Source: Nipponacmea schrenckii
Taxonomy: Eukaryota; Mollusca; Gastropoda; Lottiidae
DNA length: 64,000 nucleotides
NCBI GenBank assembly: GCA_030562195.1
Contig: JAUJPP010000007.1
Coordinates: 31,555,769-31,619,768 of the forward strand
Direction of reading: 5' to 3'
Below, in pieces: positions 1 to 12,485 of the stretch. Both the position numbers and the translations under genes were made by a program. Position 1 is the stretch's first letter. Each line of letters opens with the position of its first letter. The notes under the pieces are model-generated. The model did not search any database, was not told where the DNA came from, and saw only the letters and a list, made by a program, of their open reading frames with translations.

Positions 1-721
1 GTGGAAAAAAGGCTTAGGAAGGCTTAATCTGAGCATAGTAAAAGAAGCCTATTTCATTGGAATTTGCCTTGTTTATGGATCCATGAACTAACGCAATATA
101 ACACTAGCTGTCAATCAAATTTCATGTCATTGAGAAACTCTCAATAAAATATATGTTTGTTATAGTCAATGCTGATTGGATGAAAAAGCAGGGTCTAACA
201 TTGTTAGATTTTTATTCGAAAAAATAGTAAAGATAAGAAGAACAGCTAAATTAAATATTTAGATGACTTCATCACTTTCATAACCAAACATAACCATTAA
301 GGACTTGAAACTTGCCCTTCTTATACTAACTCTTACTGATAAGGGAACAATAATATTTCCATAACAAATAAAAGGGACCCTTGTACAAAGTACTTGTTAC
401 CAAGGAACTATAAAAATGTCCATATCAATTGAAATATGATACCCAATGTATACAGGTTAAGTTAGTTTTAACAGTATTTCAGAAGTAACCTTTCTTTTGC
501 CATTCAGTAAAATAAGTACTTTTAACTAAGGAGCTGTATAATTTCCATATCAATCGAACTGTACTAAAACCCATTGAACTTAGTCCTTCAACAAGATAGT
601 AGCAATTTGATAAATTTTTAATAAAATACAGACCAACATCTTCTATAAAAAATACAAACTTAATATATAAAGAGAAAACGCAAATATTTTCAATCAAGTA
701 TTATATTACACAAAAAATGAA

Positions 722-800
722 AATGAAATAAATGGAGTTTTACATCCTACTCTTCTGCACCTTATAAGATAATGAAGACCTCAGTATATCGAGCACTACC
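722..800 (-). mobile_element. SINE A 3' tail fragment
   Basis: Begins AATGAAATAAATGGAGTTTT and continues ACATCCTACTCTTCTGCACC, the complement of the SINE A tail. 5' truncated and diverged. Confidence 0.6.
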
Positions 801-1531
801 CAAAAAGTGCTATGACCCAATGCACTTACTTCTGTATAGAAGACGGAAGGAATTTTTTTCTTATCAAGTCACATTTTAATAAGAAAAACTCAAAATTTGT
901 TCAATTTATCATAAAAAAAAGCTACTCATCATTGACATAATCAATTGATCCAAAAAATTCATAAAAAATGAAGATTTTACATAAAGAAATAATGTTCTAT
1001 TGAAATCTCTTCAATAAAAAATTGTTCAATTGGCCATTGCTCTGTCTATTAGGTTACTGTGTCAAACTTATTATCTATTGTCAATCTATTTCTTTTCATT
1101 TTTTCTTTTCAAAATTCTCACAAAAAAAAAAGTACATAAAAAAACTACAATATAGGTTTTTTTTATATATCAAAGGAAGACGGACTAGAAAATTTAGTTC
1201 AAAAATTATCTTAAAATACATCATAGTATTCCATCAAAAATGTAATATGAAACTTTTATTTCTAAAATGTCAATTAAAAGCTTGTAAAACCACTAATAAC
1301 TGCTTTAAAAAATTTTAAAAATTCATTTGCAAATAAGCTGTTTCAAACTATGCACGACTTTGTTTATACAAACTTTACATTGATACTCTTTTATAGTACG
1401 GTAATAATACAGTTGAAAACAATTAATTATAAGCATGCTAATTGATCTCCAATCAAAGGAGAGTTACTTCCCTGTAAAATAAACTTTAGTTAAGATTATA
1501 CCATTAGGAAATAATTTCTGATTGTGAACTG

Positions 1532-1778
1532 GGCAGTTGTTGGTAGATGACGTGTTAACGTTCACTTCTAGCTAACTGATATCAGAGACTAGGTAGTTGT
1601 TGGTAGATGACATGTTAACGTTCACTTCTAGCTAACTGATATCACAGACTATGTAGTTGTTGGTAGATGACATGTTAACGTTCACTTCAGACTAACTGAT
1701 ATCACAGACCAGGTAGATGTTGGTAGAAAACACATTTGCTTCCAGCCAATGCTGATATCACAAACTAGATAGTTGTCA
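1532..1778. repeat. 60-bp minisatellite, locus 1 (~4 copies)
   Basis: Unit begins GTAGTTGTTGGTAGATGACA and continues TGTTAACGTTCACTTC ... CTGATATCACAGACTA. Starts recur at exactly 60-bp spacing (about 1532, 1592, 1652, 1712); the last copy is diverged. Same family as 58760-59420. Confidence 0.9.
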
Positions 1779-4769
1779 AAAGATATATAAGCTTAAGTCT
1801 GCAGTGTTGGTTTGGTAGCTGTCACCCCACACTCATGAAAATAAAACCCCAAGCTCTTAAACTAAACACATGCCTCATATTTCATGCTAATTATTTAAAC
1901 ATAATATTATATATTTACCTTGTCAGTTTTTAATTCATCCTCGTTCATGTAAATATTTTTAATCCTGTTCAGTTTAATCCACATTAAAATATTATCCAAT
2001 CCAGATTAAAATTACATCCAATTCAAGTCAGTGTAAAATCTAATTAATGATAAATGAGTCAATCCAAATTATATTGTGTTAAATCCACATTTAATTACAA
2101 TCCACTGGATACACATCTGTTCGCGAAATTCAAATTGTTTAAGATATATTTTAACAACTGTAATGGAGGGTGGTCTCTTGAACTTTGAGAAAGCCACAAC
2201 TTTACAACTGATTACCACAAGTAATAATAATGAAAAAGATTGCTGCTGTCAATCAAAGACAAAATGACAAGTTACAAGTTTTGGAGACAATACTTTCGTA
2301 AATCAAAATGTCTTCAGAGTCTAGTCAAGAATCCACAATTGAATCTGATTTCCTTACCAACAAAATAATTTATACAAATACCCGAACTCTCTTCCATTAA
2401 AAACAAAACAATAGACAAACAATAGACAATCTACCAGAATTTTGATCAAAATTGACTAATGAAATAAAATATCAACTGTTACAAGCATTGAAGGTATATT
2501 TATAAACTATCCCACTAGGTAATAAACAACTAAATTACCCCATATATCAATTTAAAATCTGAATTAAATCTAGAAATGAACAAAATTATCACGATTAAGA
2601 TAACAACAGATTGTCTCAGTTTGATTTACAATTATACTTCATCCTAAACATATTTATCAGAAATACTAGAACTTCCAATATCACTTAATAGTTTGTAATC
2701 ATTTCAAATTGGTTTGTGTTCCTTTAGGGTATTAGGTACACAGTAAAGTTAGAGTCTCCAAACCTAAACTACAAATGGTAATTGTTAGATAACTTCCAAC
2801 GACAGTGTACTACCATGAGAAAAGCGAAGTGTTTTGAATGATACCAATTCTGAGAAAACATAACATTCGTTCAACCACCTCTTACTGTTAAATCAACAGC
2901 CCTCGCTCAACCAACATGCCAGCTAATTTTGATCAAAATTAACCCTTTTAAGACAAAATACAACATAGGAGACCGTGTTTTGACACATGACAGATAACTG
3001 ATGCCAATTACAAATTAACATTTAATGATACAGTAAGCTACCAATTCTGTTTTTACTATATCAAAGCATTTAATAAAGAATCCTTTCAATATGACTATGA
3101 AACGTTGCACTTATTTAAATCATCTTAGAAACAGAAAGCGTGAAATTTTATCACTTGCAAAGAGAAGATCCTCATTCATTTTTTAAAATTTAAAGTACAA
3201 AGCACATTGAAAAACAAAACTTGACTCAAGGTCTAAATCCATCATGAACTTTATATAAATAGAGACAAATTCATTTTTTCATTTTGTTCACAATTGACAT
3301 AAAACTTTGGCCTAATTTTGTTTTAAAAACAACCAACTGTCTTTCAAATCTAAATCTGAACCAGAAAACAATGTATCTTTTTAACCTTTTAATTAAATCA
3401 TCTTTAAATAGCTACTCACATTGTTAGATTATAATAGACTGTTGCATTCTGATATAACAATACTTTACAACTAAATAAATTGTACCTGAATCATAAAGGC
3501 CAAAATTTTAAGTCTCATGGGTTCAGTGATGCTAGTGGGGCTATAAATTTCAGTAAATTATTTGAATCCAGATTGTTAGAATATTAAGGCCTACTATAAA
3601 GACTCCCACCAAGTTACTTAAAATCCATCAAGAAACCAGTTCTCTACCATGTCCACAAAGAAATCAAGAACAAGGGCAATAACCCATAGTAAATAGTTAA
3701 ATATAAAGTTGACAGGTTTGTGGCTGTGATGAAGGTACAAACATCACTAGATCACATGTTCAAGTTTTGAGTTAGAGATTTATTAGAGTGTCTATTTTTA
3801 TATATCAATATCAACCCCACCCCTCTGTCACCTTCAAGCCATGTCTGATTCATATCAGACCTGCCTGTGTTGGATAAACTTGACTTTTCATTGTGTTTTT
3901 CTTCTACTTTTATACTTAATTCCCTCCCATCTATATATAATTGGTTGATCAAAGCTGTTCTCGGTGTTAACTCAAAAGGTTTGTAAAGAGGTTTTTGAAT
4001 TTTTTATGTGTATCTGGAACATTAATACGAACAGACATCTGTGGTTAAACGTATCCCCTCTAAGAAATACATGGCAAGAAAAATTTGAAAACTGGTTTAT
4101 CAGATAACTGAGCATGGAGTAGTTAAACTTAAAGGCATTGTGAAGAGGTTAATAAAAAATATGTGGGAGACACTGATAGCATCAATTTACACCATTCAGA
4201 CAAAGTTCAATTTCAACTTATTCAAGTTTTATTCTGCGTGGTCAATTGAAATCATAAATAGAAATCCAACATATGTGAATCGAACCACATTTGCAACACC
4301 AAAGCTGACAAAATCAATAAGATAAGCACTTAGTTAATCCAACAGCCATCCTATATCAATTAACATAGAAACAAATCACAAATCCAGATTTCTCTGTGGA
4401 ATTTTTAATCCAGAATTTCAACTGATTTATAATCACAGACCACACAAATTTATTCTTCAAACTAGACAAGTTATTAACAGAATTAACAGTTTAATTTAAA
4501 TACATCATACTAGAAGATAGATAAACACATGTTTCCTTGTTTTAACCATAAGACTATTGGTTACAAAAATAACAAAACAATCTGGTTATAACTATACAGA
4601 TATCAACTATATTTATAGTAGAAGATATCAATTATATTAGTTATATCACTGTATATTCTCCACTGGTTTATAACTTAGCACCATAGAGGTGACAATAACA
4701 GGGTGCACTTACAATCTTAGGACACTTGATGTTACTTTGCACCTGATTGGTTAACTTTGAAACAATTAA

Positions 4770-4905
4770 AGAAAGGAAACAACTATATTTCACAAGAAAA
4801 ACAATTTAACAGTTAAGAATCCTTTCTACCAGCTGGTCCTTGGCCAAACCTCTTGGCATTGATCTTTCCTAGATTATCCGTACCAATTTACAGCTGGATG
4901 GTCTG
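4770..4905 (-). mobile_element. SINE B, 3' half
   Basis: Contains, on the plus strand, TCCTTTCTACCAGCTGGTCC, then TTGGCCAAACCTCTTGGCAT and the tail segment AAACAACTATATTTCACAAG. The tRNA head is absent. Confidence 0.72.
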
Positions 4906-5957
4906 GAAAATATTCTGATAACTTAAATCAAATGATAATATAACATCTAGACTAGTTCCTTTCCATTAGATCATCTGTAAACAATATTCTTTCAAACCTG
5001 CAATATTTCTTGGGTGTGGTCCAACTATTAACATGTACAATTTATAACATTCATTTCAGTTCAATTTGAGTCTAGTTGGAGAGTTTTTAACTAAAACTGG
5101 TATAGCTAGAATGTCCTAAAACGAGATTAAAAGTGCACAGGTAATCAGATATCTGGGGCATGTTTTACAAGAAGTAGAGCCAGATAAAACAACAATTCAA
5201 TTAGAATGTGAAACCTAACATGACAATTCAACAGAGCCACTAGATAACAATTTCTAACATGATGTCTTTGGGACCTCTCTGCACTTGTCCCAATGCCATT
5301 GAACACCAGTATATAACTTCAACAATATGATTTACTTTTGAGTCTCATTGTCTGAATGTATTCTTTTAATGTAGATAAAAATTTTTAAAAATATGGAAAG
5401 AAAATTTCTAATGTCTGGACCAATGCTTTTCACCCTCTTAATCCTAAAACTGAATAAAACAATAATACAAAAAAAAAAAAAACAGACAAATGCCTACCAC
5501 TCACATTCAAAGACCTTGAATTTTAATTTTAAACCAAAACTATTTTTCTCTTATTTCCAGAATCTGTTTGTTTCACTTTAAAACACAATTTACATAGCAC
5601 CTCACTACTATGATATGACCCACTAGAAGTTACTATAGACTGTAGGTTTAGTTTATCATGATATTTCCTCTCCCTAGTTTATTAGGCCTGTTTGATACTG
5701 ATTGTCCTGTTTCATTATAAAGGAATACATTAGCGGTACTTGATTGTTCAGTTCAATTCCATTGCTTCTACAGATTTTAAACCACATATTGTTTCATCAC
5801 ATAACAACTTTAAGACAAATATAATGTTTTTACATACCTGCAAACTCTATTCTACAAGAGGAGAAAGTTAGAAAAGGTGAGAAACAGGGCCAGAAGTAAT
5901 CAGAAAAGTGGTTACAGAGGGAGAAACCTGATCAGTGAAAACTTAACAAAGAAGAAC

Positions 5958-6375
5958 ACAATATAATATACTATTTCTGATATGTAATAACTCCTGGTTT
6001 CAACATTCATACAGGCTGTTTTATCAAATATTATAAAAAAGCACAAGATATATAGATATACTTTTTCTGATATTTATTAACTCAATGTTTCACATGCTCA
6101 TACAGGCAGTGTTAACAAATGTTATAAAGAAGCACTAGATATAAAGATATACTATTTCTGAAATTTATTAACTCAATGTTTCATATGATCATACAGGCAG
6201 TGTTAACGCAAGTTATAAAGAAGCACTAGATATATAGATACAGTAAAACCTGGATTATCCGGAACCTGGATGTACTGGAATCCTGTTCAAACAGGATACT
6301 ATTTCTAACATTTATTAACTCAACGTTTCACAAGCTCATGCAGACAGTGTTTTCAAATATTATAAAGAAGCTCCA
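5958..6375. repeat. ~95-98-bp tandem repeat (~4 copies), interrupted
   Basis: Unit includes TATTAACTCAATGTTTCACA, TACAGGCAGTGTTAAC and TTATAAAGAAGCACTAGATA. The third and fourth units are separated by ~53 bp of foreign sequence (6241-6293) that resembles a DNA transposon end. Confidence 0.85.
6241..6293. mobile_element. Pogo/Tigger-like terminal fragment
   Basis: Preceded by TA, it begins CAGTAAAACCTGGATTATCC + GGAACC. This resembles the terminal inverted repeats of pogo/Tigger-type DNA transposons (CAGTxxAACCTCGxTTATCCG, from general knowledge), which duplicate TA. Only one end is recognisable; the opposite inverted end is absent. Confidence 0.45.
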
Positions 6376-7058
6376 ATTGGGTAATAGCTCTCCTCTTCCA
6401 TTAACCTTTGAATCAATTAAATGCAAATTTCCCTTTTCCTTCAACATAAATTGACATAAACAAACTCTGGATGAAGAACAAGACTGAATCAAACAGGTCT
6501 AAAATGTCATCCATGTGTTGGAACACATGTTGGAAATTTTCTGGCAGAGTGAAATCTTATAGTATAAATATACAATCAAATACTATACTGTTTCATTCTC
6601 CAGTTCTTCAATTTGCTCTTATTCAGTTTTACATGTTGATTAAGCCACACCCCTTATGAATAATTCAATTGGGCAAGGTGTCACTTTTATTAATAAACTT
6701 TAAATAATGGAGAGAATTTTTTGACCTTTCAATATGGAGGTGCCCAATATAGTGTTCTAGGTTTCATGTATGTGATCATATTCACAAAACAATATGTAAA
6801 AATAGCTTCATGCAAGGGAATTGCTAGGCCTGATTGAAAATCACATGACATAATGAATGTTTATTACCATAGTCCCTAATACAAGGTTCTCCTACTAAAG
6901 TTAAACATGGTAGAAAAATTCAACTATATTGAGTTGGACCATGAATTCATCTATATGATTTGCAGTTTATTCTACAAGGATTATTTAAGAATTTTTAGAT
7001 CAATTGTAGTGTTTAAAGGCAATAAAGTCTCAGGAAATTTTGAGTACATAATTCAATA

Positions 7059-7215
7059 TGTTACAATATTTCTATATAGGTTTTCAACTGGTTTTTTATT
7101 GTTATTTGTAATATAAGATTTGAAGTGTTAGTTAACCTTCAAGTTTGTTATGATACTTCTATATAACTTTGTAATTTGATTTCTTCCTGTTATTTGTGAT
7201 TTCAGATTTTTAATG
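7059..7215. repeat. ~90-bp imperfect duplication
   Basis: TTTCTATATAGGTTTTCAAC ... TATTTGTAATATAAGATTTG is echoed by CTTCTATATAACTTTGTAAT ... TATTTGTGATTTCAGATTTT about 90 bp later. Confidence 0.5.
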
Positions 7216-7662
7216 TTTCATCTGTCGGCCAGGTTAAATGGGTGTCAATTTCTAACTAAAAAAAACCAAAAAACTTCCAAGTCTGGCATTTACAAATTAT
7301 GTTATTGCATTTGGTATCCTTAACTTTCTTTAATCTTAATATAACGTAATTACTTTTTCTAAAAGAACTATATCAAAATATGTTATTGTAATCAAACTTG
7401 TTGCAGAATTTGTGTTTTTGTTTTTGGACATAGATTTCTATCACCTTTAACCTTTCGGACTGAAATGTAAGCCTAGAGTTATATAACCTGTGTTTTAATT
7501 AAATCATCCAGCATTTAGACCATTCCTCCCTAAAAAATAATGCTAACATGATTTGACCACTGTGTTGTTTTGATTAGCATATATATATATATATTTAAAT
7601 TGAGGTTATAATATGCCTTTGAAGCAGGCCTTATCTATAACTATATGTAAATAGTCAGACTT

Positions 7663-7960
7663 GATTTTCAGGAGGGGCGGGTAATATATCTGGAGTGGCA
7701 AGTAATACATCTGGAGGGGCAAGTAATACATCTGGAGGGGCAAGTTATACATCTGGAAGGGCAAGTAATACATCTGGAGGGGCAAGTTATACATCGGGAG
7801 AGGTAAGTAATACATCTGGCAGGCAGGTAATATATCTGGAGGGCCATTAGAGGGGAAGTAATAAGTCCGGATGGGCAAGTTATATATCTGGAGGGCTATT
7901 CAGAGGGGCAAGTAATATAACAGGAGGGGCAAATAATATATCTGGAGGGGCAATAGGGCA
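7663..7960. repeat. 21-bp minisatellite (~12 copies)
   Basis: Unit CTGGAGGGGCAAGTAATACA + T with small variants. Period 21 keeps one frame open on the minus strand (repeated YYLPLQM), which I read as a by-product of the period, not a gene. Confidence 0.9.
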
Positions 7961-8254
7961 TGGTCTAAGTTTTTCAGGGGGGAAATCCATCAACAATGAG
8001 TATGAATTACTCCCACTCTACCATCTCTTTTATTTAAGAGTATTGTAGGTGGCTAAACTCTAAACAAAGGGTCTTCAAAAGAGAAGAAATCACTGTTCCT
8101 ATATAAGAAAATATTCTGTATTCTTTGTATGACATTAAGCTCTTTCTCATCTCATTTGAATGTGCTAATTACAGGGAAAAAAACCCATTCAAGCAGAGGT
8201 TGGGGCTTCTGAAATTTACAAAATAACGCAAGATTCGAACCTAAGAGCACTTAC

Positions 8255-8326
8255 CTTTGAATATTGTCCATTAATATTGTCAGCACCATCAATTTCCTTA
8301 TCATGACTGTCACCAGTGTTTAAATC
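8255..8326 (-). CDS. Exon 8 (last exon visible)
   Basis: Residues 1038-1061 (24 codons), phase 0 in and out. The acceptor is CTTGTTTTGCAG|GATTTA and the donor is TCAAAG|GTAAGT. The peptide begins DLNTGDSHDKEIDGADNI and is hydrophilic and acidic, a linker following the compact module of exon 7. Its length, a multiple of three with phase 0 at both ends, means it could be skipped without a frame change, so it may be a cassette exon. It ends in a donor, so at least one more exon lies left of the window. Confidence 0.75.
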
Positions 8327-10228
8327 CTGCAAAACAAGAGTTATTCCCCTCTAATCATATTATACTTATCAACACAACACAATTGGGAATAACGAAGCTG
8401 TTATTTTGATATTACAGAAGATAACACGACGAAATTTTTACTACAAATACATTTTTGTTTAGTATGCAATTTTTGAAACCAAAAACGGAAAATTCCACAA
8501 AGAAATAGGGTAAATTTGAAGAGAAATTTCAAGGTCAAATGAAGGTCAATGATAAATATCACGTTATACCATTTAATACTTACTAGAAATTGATTTTTCT
8601 AACAAAAAAAACGCTTATTATATAACAAAGAAAAGGTTTGATAATGTGTGATTTCCTCTTTTGACTTCGAGTATTTCCGTGGTCTTTGATATATCACCAA
8701 AGCTTATGGTGCATCACCTGATTATTAAGAATAATGCCAAGAGGTTCTACTTTGAAGACAAGCTTGTAGAAAGGATCTTCAACTGTGGACCTAAGTTATT
8801 TTCACAAGTTTTAAGTAATACTGTCATGTCTATTATCGAAAATCAAGTAACATGTAAGTCAACATTTCGCAATGACTAAGTCTATATAATAGTCAATATT
8901 AATTATGTATGTATATATAGCGTATGTAATTATGTATTTGTATTTTGAGTGTGTAATTAAACATTATGTTTTCATGTATGAAGAGGAGACGGTCTTCACA
9001 CTATGTGGTAATGACTAGCTCCAAGGCATGTGAAACGGTTAATATTATTCTAGAATAATTATATTCTCTAAATCACTTAGTCCGTCAGAACGATAGGCGG
9101 GGGAGGTCAGGGTCAGGAGAGGGGGGGAATTAGTATTGGGTGGAGAACCAGCTTGCGTCCAACAGTCGACAAAATCATGCCAACAAACTGTTTGGACAAC
9201 TTTGTATGTGGTTCTTTGAACCCAAAGGATGACTATGTAAGTCAGTCGAACCTAACGTCTTGATTTTTCCTTATGACCCTACAGCAATGTGCTATATGCT
9301 TCCCAATTTCGTTTCGAGCAATGACAATCGGAAATTAACAGATCGATTAGGATGGAAGCTTGAATACAAATTTGGTAGTAATTAACTCTTTAGGCACCAC
9401 TTAATCAAACAATATTGAAGTTATCAGTAGTGAACTTCAGGTCGAGTTGGAGTGATTCTACGAATGCCTGTGGGCAGTATTACTATGTAGTGATTGACTA
9501 ATGTACCAAACATGAAATATATATCGACAATGACAACTTTACATTCAATGCCCACAGGCGGAATCTGGTCTTATTAGATGTTGATCTTTTTGTACTAATA
9601 ATGCTTATGTGCGGTTAATGTTTGTGTACTTTTATAATCTGTATAATGCCAAATAGGTTTATTAAATCCAATGGTATTTTTGTTAGAAAATTAAAACAGG
9701 CTAATTCCCTGTCCTGTCTTAAGGTTACGTTCTACAAATACATATATTATTTGACACTTTTACACCCCGTTTAATCAATGAGGTAAATGTCAACCCTTCA
9801 AGTAGGATTTTCCTTTGAGTTCACGTGAAACCTAACGTTAAAAATTTACCCCCCCCCCTCCCCCAACTAAAATTAAAGTGTTTCTTGTGCAAAAGGGTAT
9901 GATTAGCATTCAGGGAAATCATGGCACCATGAGTGAAGTCAGTGTTGAATGTCAGACAGGGCATGTTAACCCATTCAGCACACATGATGCCACTTCATGA
10001 TTGTGTTTGTCAGCTTGACCCTCTTGGTATAATCCTAATAGCCAATAACTTCATTTTCGGTATTTAGATTATTGAGCTCTGATAAATCTATATTAATACT
10101 TACACTCAGACGATGAGTTCGTGACAGTATTTTCTACATCAAAATGTAGTAAATATTTCCCCTTTTTTTCTCTTTTATTATTTGTTTTCATATTAATATA
10201 GTAGACAGAGCTATCGATTTCAACCTAC
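8327..10228 (-). other. Intron 7
   Basis: 1902 bp between the exon 7 donor (GTAGGT) and the exon 8 acceptor (TTGCAG). Apart from a SINE B tail fragment at 8747-8805 and a poly-C stretch near 9849, I see no gene or array. Confidence 0.75.
8747..8805 (+). mobile_element. SINE B tail fragment
   Basis: CTTGTAGAAAGGATCTTCAA followed by CTGTGGACCTAAGTTATTTT. It resembles the SINE B tail (GGTAGAAAGGATCC ... GTGAACCTAAGT). Diverged. Confidence 0.5.
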
Positions 10229-11866
10229 CTCTAAATGTAGTAATGCTCCGGTTTTTTGGCACCATAATTTATAATCGTGCCCTAATATGGACAGTTTCTT
10301 CAGAAAGTCTCGCGTTTCCATGGCAATCACATTATTTCCATCTAAATCCACTCTACACACAGATATCCAAGTTTCCATGACCTTCAATATTCCACGGTGG
10401 GTGTAAGGAATTTCAAAAGGACTGTTTAAAGGGCTGCTACTTTTGGCCGTACACTGTGAAGACACGGAACTGCAATGGCTGACTGCAGTTGGGGAGAGCT
10501 GAGACGGGAACGACGTTTGGGGGTGAGATTGAACCGGACTGGAAAGGGTTAGGGAATCGGAATTCGGAAGAAGATGTGAACACGAGGATGAATTCGGAAT
10601 GGACATAGACACTGAATTGGGCGGGTATTCGAACACAACATGCTGCGAGCTCTGACTTCCGGTTGAAGGTTGAGGGGAGCTCGGAGCTTCAAAATGCACC
10701 ACGATATTTGTTGGGACGTTATCGACGAGGGAATCAGAATCATCCAACGAATCCATTGGGATATTGTTGATATTATTATCACAGTCCGTAGTTGTTATAG
10801 TAACTAATGATCCGGTTACTAAATGATCCAAAGATTGAGGTGGAGTCACTATAGCATTCTTAGACTGATCCAAGTTGGATTCCAGATCCATCCCGCTGAT
10901 AGCAATTTGACTAAATGATCCATTAATAGTCACAGTATCCGTACGACCAGAACGACAAGCTAAATTATCCGGCACTGAACTGGATCGTGAAAACACGGGA
11001 GAAATATCCACTGGCGGTGTTTCCATCACAAACGTAGGAAGGTTGATCAGTTCTCTTTGGAAGGCCACTATATCCACATCCTGGCCCAACGACTCCGGTT
11101 CCTTAGATGCGAAGTCATCATCAATGCTTACGATGCTATCGCGATGAACGCTTTGCTGATGCACAATACTTGGTTTGGATAACCGGCGTTTGCTCGGCCA
11201 GCGAAATAGCTTTTTTGATGAGGATGCTTTGGGATCTATTGAATCGCTTGGGTCTATTAACGGCTCTGAGTTTTGGCTTTGGTGAATATTGAGATCAAGT
11301 GGCGTCACAAGGCTTTCCCCTATTGCACGTAGAGCGTATTTGGTCGTTCCGTTTTTATTAGTATTGTTCACTTTATTATGGAGTTCTCGTTCTTGAGCAC
11401 TGGTTGATTTAGTCATATGTGGTGCACTATGATCTATAGGGTTTGAAATCACAACTTGTAAATCCGCCTTCCGTCTTTTAGACAACGGATCACCTGAGCA
11501 CTCACTGATCGTGTCCCGACGTGGAGGGCATGCATCCAAACGTTCCACCTTCGGAGGTTTTAATTTGGCGTCCGAGTACATGGTTTTACGACGGATCATG
11601 TTTCCAAAGAGTTTGTGTGCAATCAGGCGGAGGACGATGATGGGATGAGCGACAATGGGCAACGCAGAAAAAATGTATTCTCTTACGGTTGCGTTTTGAA
11701 ACGCGTTGAGTTTATCAAAAGAATCCGTGGAAGACGCCATAGGTGATATGATCCGAGTTCGAAGTCGTGGACCGTAGTCGGTTTCGGAAGCCGCATAAAG
11801 ACTTGGTACGGATCCTGATAAATGAATGATTGGATTTTGATTTTCTTTTTCTTCCTCTATCGCCTC
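10229..11866 (-). CDS. Exon 7, large exon: hydrophobic helix, Ser-rich linker, helical module
   Basis: Residues 492-1037 (546 codons), phase 0 at both ends. The acceptor is TCCATTTTAG|GAGGCG and the donor is CATTTAGAG|GTAGGT. Order: acidic helix (EAIEEEKENQ); a linker; a hydrophobic helical stretch at ~555-578 (REYIFSALPIVAHPIIVLRL, then IAHKLFG), with His/Pro that argue against a simple membrane anchor; basic clusters near 620-624 (SKRRK) and ~712 (SKRRLSK) that could be nuclear-localisation or phosphorylation sites; a long Ser/Thr/Pro/Asp/Asn-rich region to ~975; and a compact module at ~979-1037 (GILKVMETWISVCRVDLDG, then METRDFLKKLSILGHDYKLW). That module weakly recalls the second half of a RasGEF N-terminal (REM) domain, an unverified impression. 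The window's longest open frame, 506 codons from an internal Met at 11740, is part of this exon; the frame extends upstream to the acceptor, so 11740 is not the start. Confidence 0.92.
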
Positions 11867-12044
11867 CTAAAATGGATACAGAACAGGAATGTAATATAAA
11901 TAGATATATTGTTTACCATCTGAACAGTAAAAGCAGTGGGGAATCTACAAGGTTTTCAGGAGGTGTTGAAATCAAGAGTATTGCCCTGCTCAAAATTTGA
12001 TTCTGGTTAGCGATTAGTGAAGGGTACTCAATCATTATTTAACA

Positions 12045-12485
12045 AGTGGTTGTCTAGCAAGATACGCCAACTTTAAATATATTTTCTGTTTTAACACAGG
12101 CAAAAACTCTAAGATTATTTAGGCATAATCCAAGTTTTGACGCGTTTTGGCTAAGTCAAGTTTATTAACTCAAAAACCGTTCATCGAAAAATCGCCAATT
12201 TCGAACTTGACCAAGATCTAATCAATATAATTGATCACAGCAAGTTTCATTTAAATCCGATGAAAACTGTAGTCTCTATCGCGTTCACAAGCCAAATTTG
12301 ACGCGTTTTTACTAAGTCAAGTGCAATAACCTAAAAACCGTTCATCGAAAAATCGACAATTTCGAACTTGTCCGAGATCTCATCAATATAAATGATCACA
12401 GCAAGTTTCATTGAAATCCGACAAAAACTGTAGTCGCTATTGCGTTCACAAGCAATTGTGGACGAACGGACGGACGGACGGAGGG
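12045..12485. repeat. Dispersed repeat with (ACGG)n end, copy 1
   Basis: Contains an internal ~135-bp duplication (CCGTTCATCGAAAAATCG, GATCACAGCAAGTTTCATT, ACTGTAGTC, GCGTTCACAAGC twice) and ends CAATTGTGGACGAACGGACG. A homologous copy lies at 63371-63761. I associate this type of sequence with mollusc genomes, from memory. Confidence 0.8.

Larger units (their letters stand above)
1..8254 (-). other. Intron 8 (partial), repeat-bearing, no further exon accepted
   Basis: More than 8.2 kb of AT-rich sequence downstream of exon 8's donor. It holds a SINE A tail (722-800), a 60-bp array (1532-1778), a SINE B fragment (4770-4905), a 95-98-bp array (5958-6375) with a pogo-like end inside it, a ~90-bp duplication (7059-7215), a short (TA)n run near 7578 and a 21-bp array (7663-7960). 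The open frames are short and lack coding character. One 14-nt candidate microexon at 5838-5851 is reported as a finding only. I see nothing else between the listed repeats. Confidence 0.6.

Noticed and set aside
7606..7878. 90-codon minus-strand frame with repeated YYLPLQM peptides
   Set aside because: Produced by a 21-bp tandem repeat whose period is a multiple of three; no splice or start support.
11740..11740. ATG at 11740 as the start of an intronless 506-codon gene
   Set aside because: The frame stays open upstream to a clean acceptor at 11867 and joins exon 6 in phase with a continuous helix, so the Met is internal.
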